Of a stretch of 64,000 bases of DNA, positions 63,693 through 64,000 are shown in pieces. The notes under the pieces are model-generated. The model ran no database searches and was not told the origin of the DNA. It was given only the letters and a program-made list of their open reading frames with translations. A program made the translations under genes and the position numbers. Position 1 is the first letter of the stretch; every line of letters begins with the position of its first letter. Origin of the DNA: Flavihumibacter cheonanensis (GTDB lineage Bacteria > Bacteroidota > Bacteroidia > Chitinophagales > Chitinophagaceae); NCBI RefSeq assembly GCF_022352215.1, contig NZ_JAKRWF010000001.1, forward strand, positions 620,001-684,000, in the 5' to 3' direction.

Positions 63693-64000
63693 GTGAAGTT
63701 TTCTACTCTTTTTTTTGCGGCAGCGATGACACTGACTGCCGGCAGGATCACAGCACAGGAAAATGAAAATCCTCCTGCTTCGTTTAACCATATCCGTTCT
63801 AGCCATCAGTTTACATTTGGTTTGATTGCGCCTTTTCCATCCAGGTATGGAAGGGAAGCGGTATACAGTGATGAGTTGGCCTATCTGTATTTTAACAAGC
63901 AGTTGCAGGAACCAAAGGAAGGCGCTAATGTTGGAACTACCGCAGACGGACAACCGATAGTTTGGGAATCATTGGATCTCGACAGCACAGGCCGGCTTCG
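63693..64000 (+). CDS. secreted protein, N-terminal part (runs past the window end)
   Basis: An open frame from GTG 63693 continues to the window end without a stop, giving the first 102 residues or so. The start gives a convincing signal peptide (KFSTLFFAAAMTLTAGRITAQ). The mature part begins ENENPPASFNHIRSSHQFTFGL, then a segment GREAVYSDELAYLYFNKQL. I do not recognise the family from this part. The gene lies 130 bp after the TIM-barrel gene. Confidence 0.65.
   Translation, partial: MKFSTLFFAAAMTLTAGRITAQENENPPASFNHIRSSHQFTFGLIAPFPSRYGREAVYSDELAYLYFNKQLQEPKEGANVGTTADGQPIVWESLDLDSTGRL

Noticed and set aside
63597-63953. 118-codon minus-strand frame at the window end
   Set aside because: The opposite strand carries a frame with a convincing signal peptide that stays open to the window end.

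Overview
The window looks like a chromosomal segment of a Bacteroidota bacterium, most likely a member of the Chitinophagaceae. This is an inference from gene families, not a database match. The evidence is a short primary sigma factor, a PUR-alpha-like DUF3276 protein, a three-subunit SdhCAB set with a single cytochrome b subunit, DUF4249, DUF3822 and DUF3365 proteins, a type IX secretion tail on a PNGase F-like enzyme, and repeated TAnnTTTG promoter boxes. I see no transposase, integrase, phage gene, CRISPR array or rRNA.

Left part (1-18 kb). The window opens inside an alpha/beta hydrolase gene followed by a phosphoribosyltransferase, then a small PepSY-like secreted protein and tRNA-Ser(TGA) on the minus strand. 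Positions 1836-7200 form a five-gene operon that fits non-phosphorylating L-fucose breakdown: fucose permease, two SDR dehydrogenases, a FAH-family hydrolase and a UxaA-family dehydratase. A secreted esterase, a heme-motif lipoprotein and a complete RND efflux set follow (orphan membrane protein, adaptor, pump, outer-membrane channel). On the minus strand lie a Tat-exported sugar isomerase-like protein and a T9SS-tailed PNGase F homologue, which could release fucosylated N-glycans.

Middle (18-36 kb). Here are an ABC exporter, the DUF3276 protein, sdhCAB, a YdcH-like protein, a sensor-like membrane protein without an HTH domain, an ABC-F ATPase, a large cell-surface protein paired divergently with a lipoprotein, and a TPR-LuxR-type regulator. 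A 686-base gene-free stretch with 11-bp-period repeats and its own terminator follows.

Right part (36-64 kb). Housekeeping genes dominate: holA, ribF, purM, rpoD, trxB, then a tightly packed operon folB-TPR-DUF3822-rsmD-5-formyl-THF cyclo-ligase-lpxK-rnr-rluF. Next come a DUF2207/LemA pair, a soluble multi-PAS histidine kinase overlapping a P-type ATPase, an amidase, and a minus-strand group apbE / SUMF1-like / Gfo-Idh-MocA facing a Tat-exported TIM-barrel protein. The window ends in the first 103 codons of a secreted protein.

The most unusual signals are non-coding. A 28-bp perfect inverted repeat embraces the sdhB and ydcH 3' ends. Hairpins with the stop codon in or at a 5-nt loop occur at four convergent gene ends. 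Pyrimidine tracts sharing a 20-nt identical core sit upstream of TAnnTTTG boxes before two ABC ATPase genes. Two triple GTCAG arrays of exact 11-bp period occupy one intergenic region, and a 16-bp palindrome lies in the sdh promoter. Several proteins also lack an expected catalytic residue (SDR YxxxN, ABC-F NBD2 Gln, ABC exporter Asp-Asp, RsmD GPPY).
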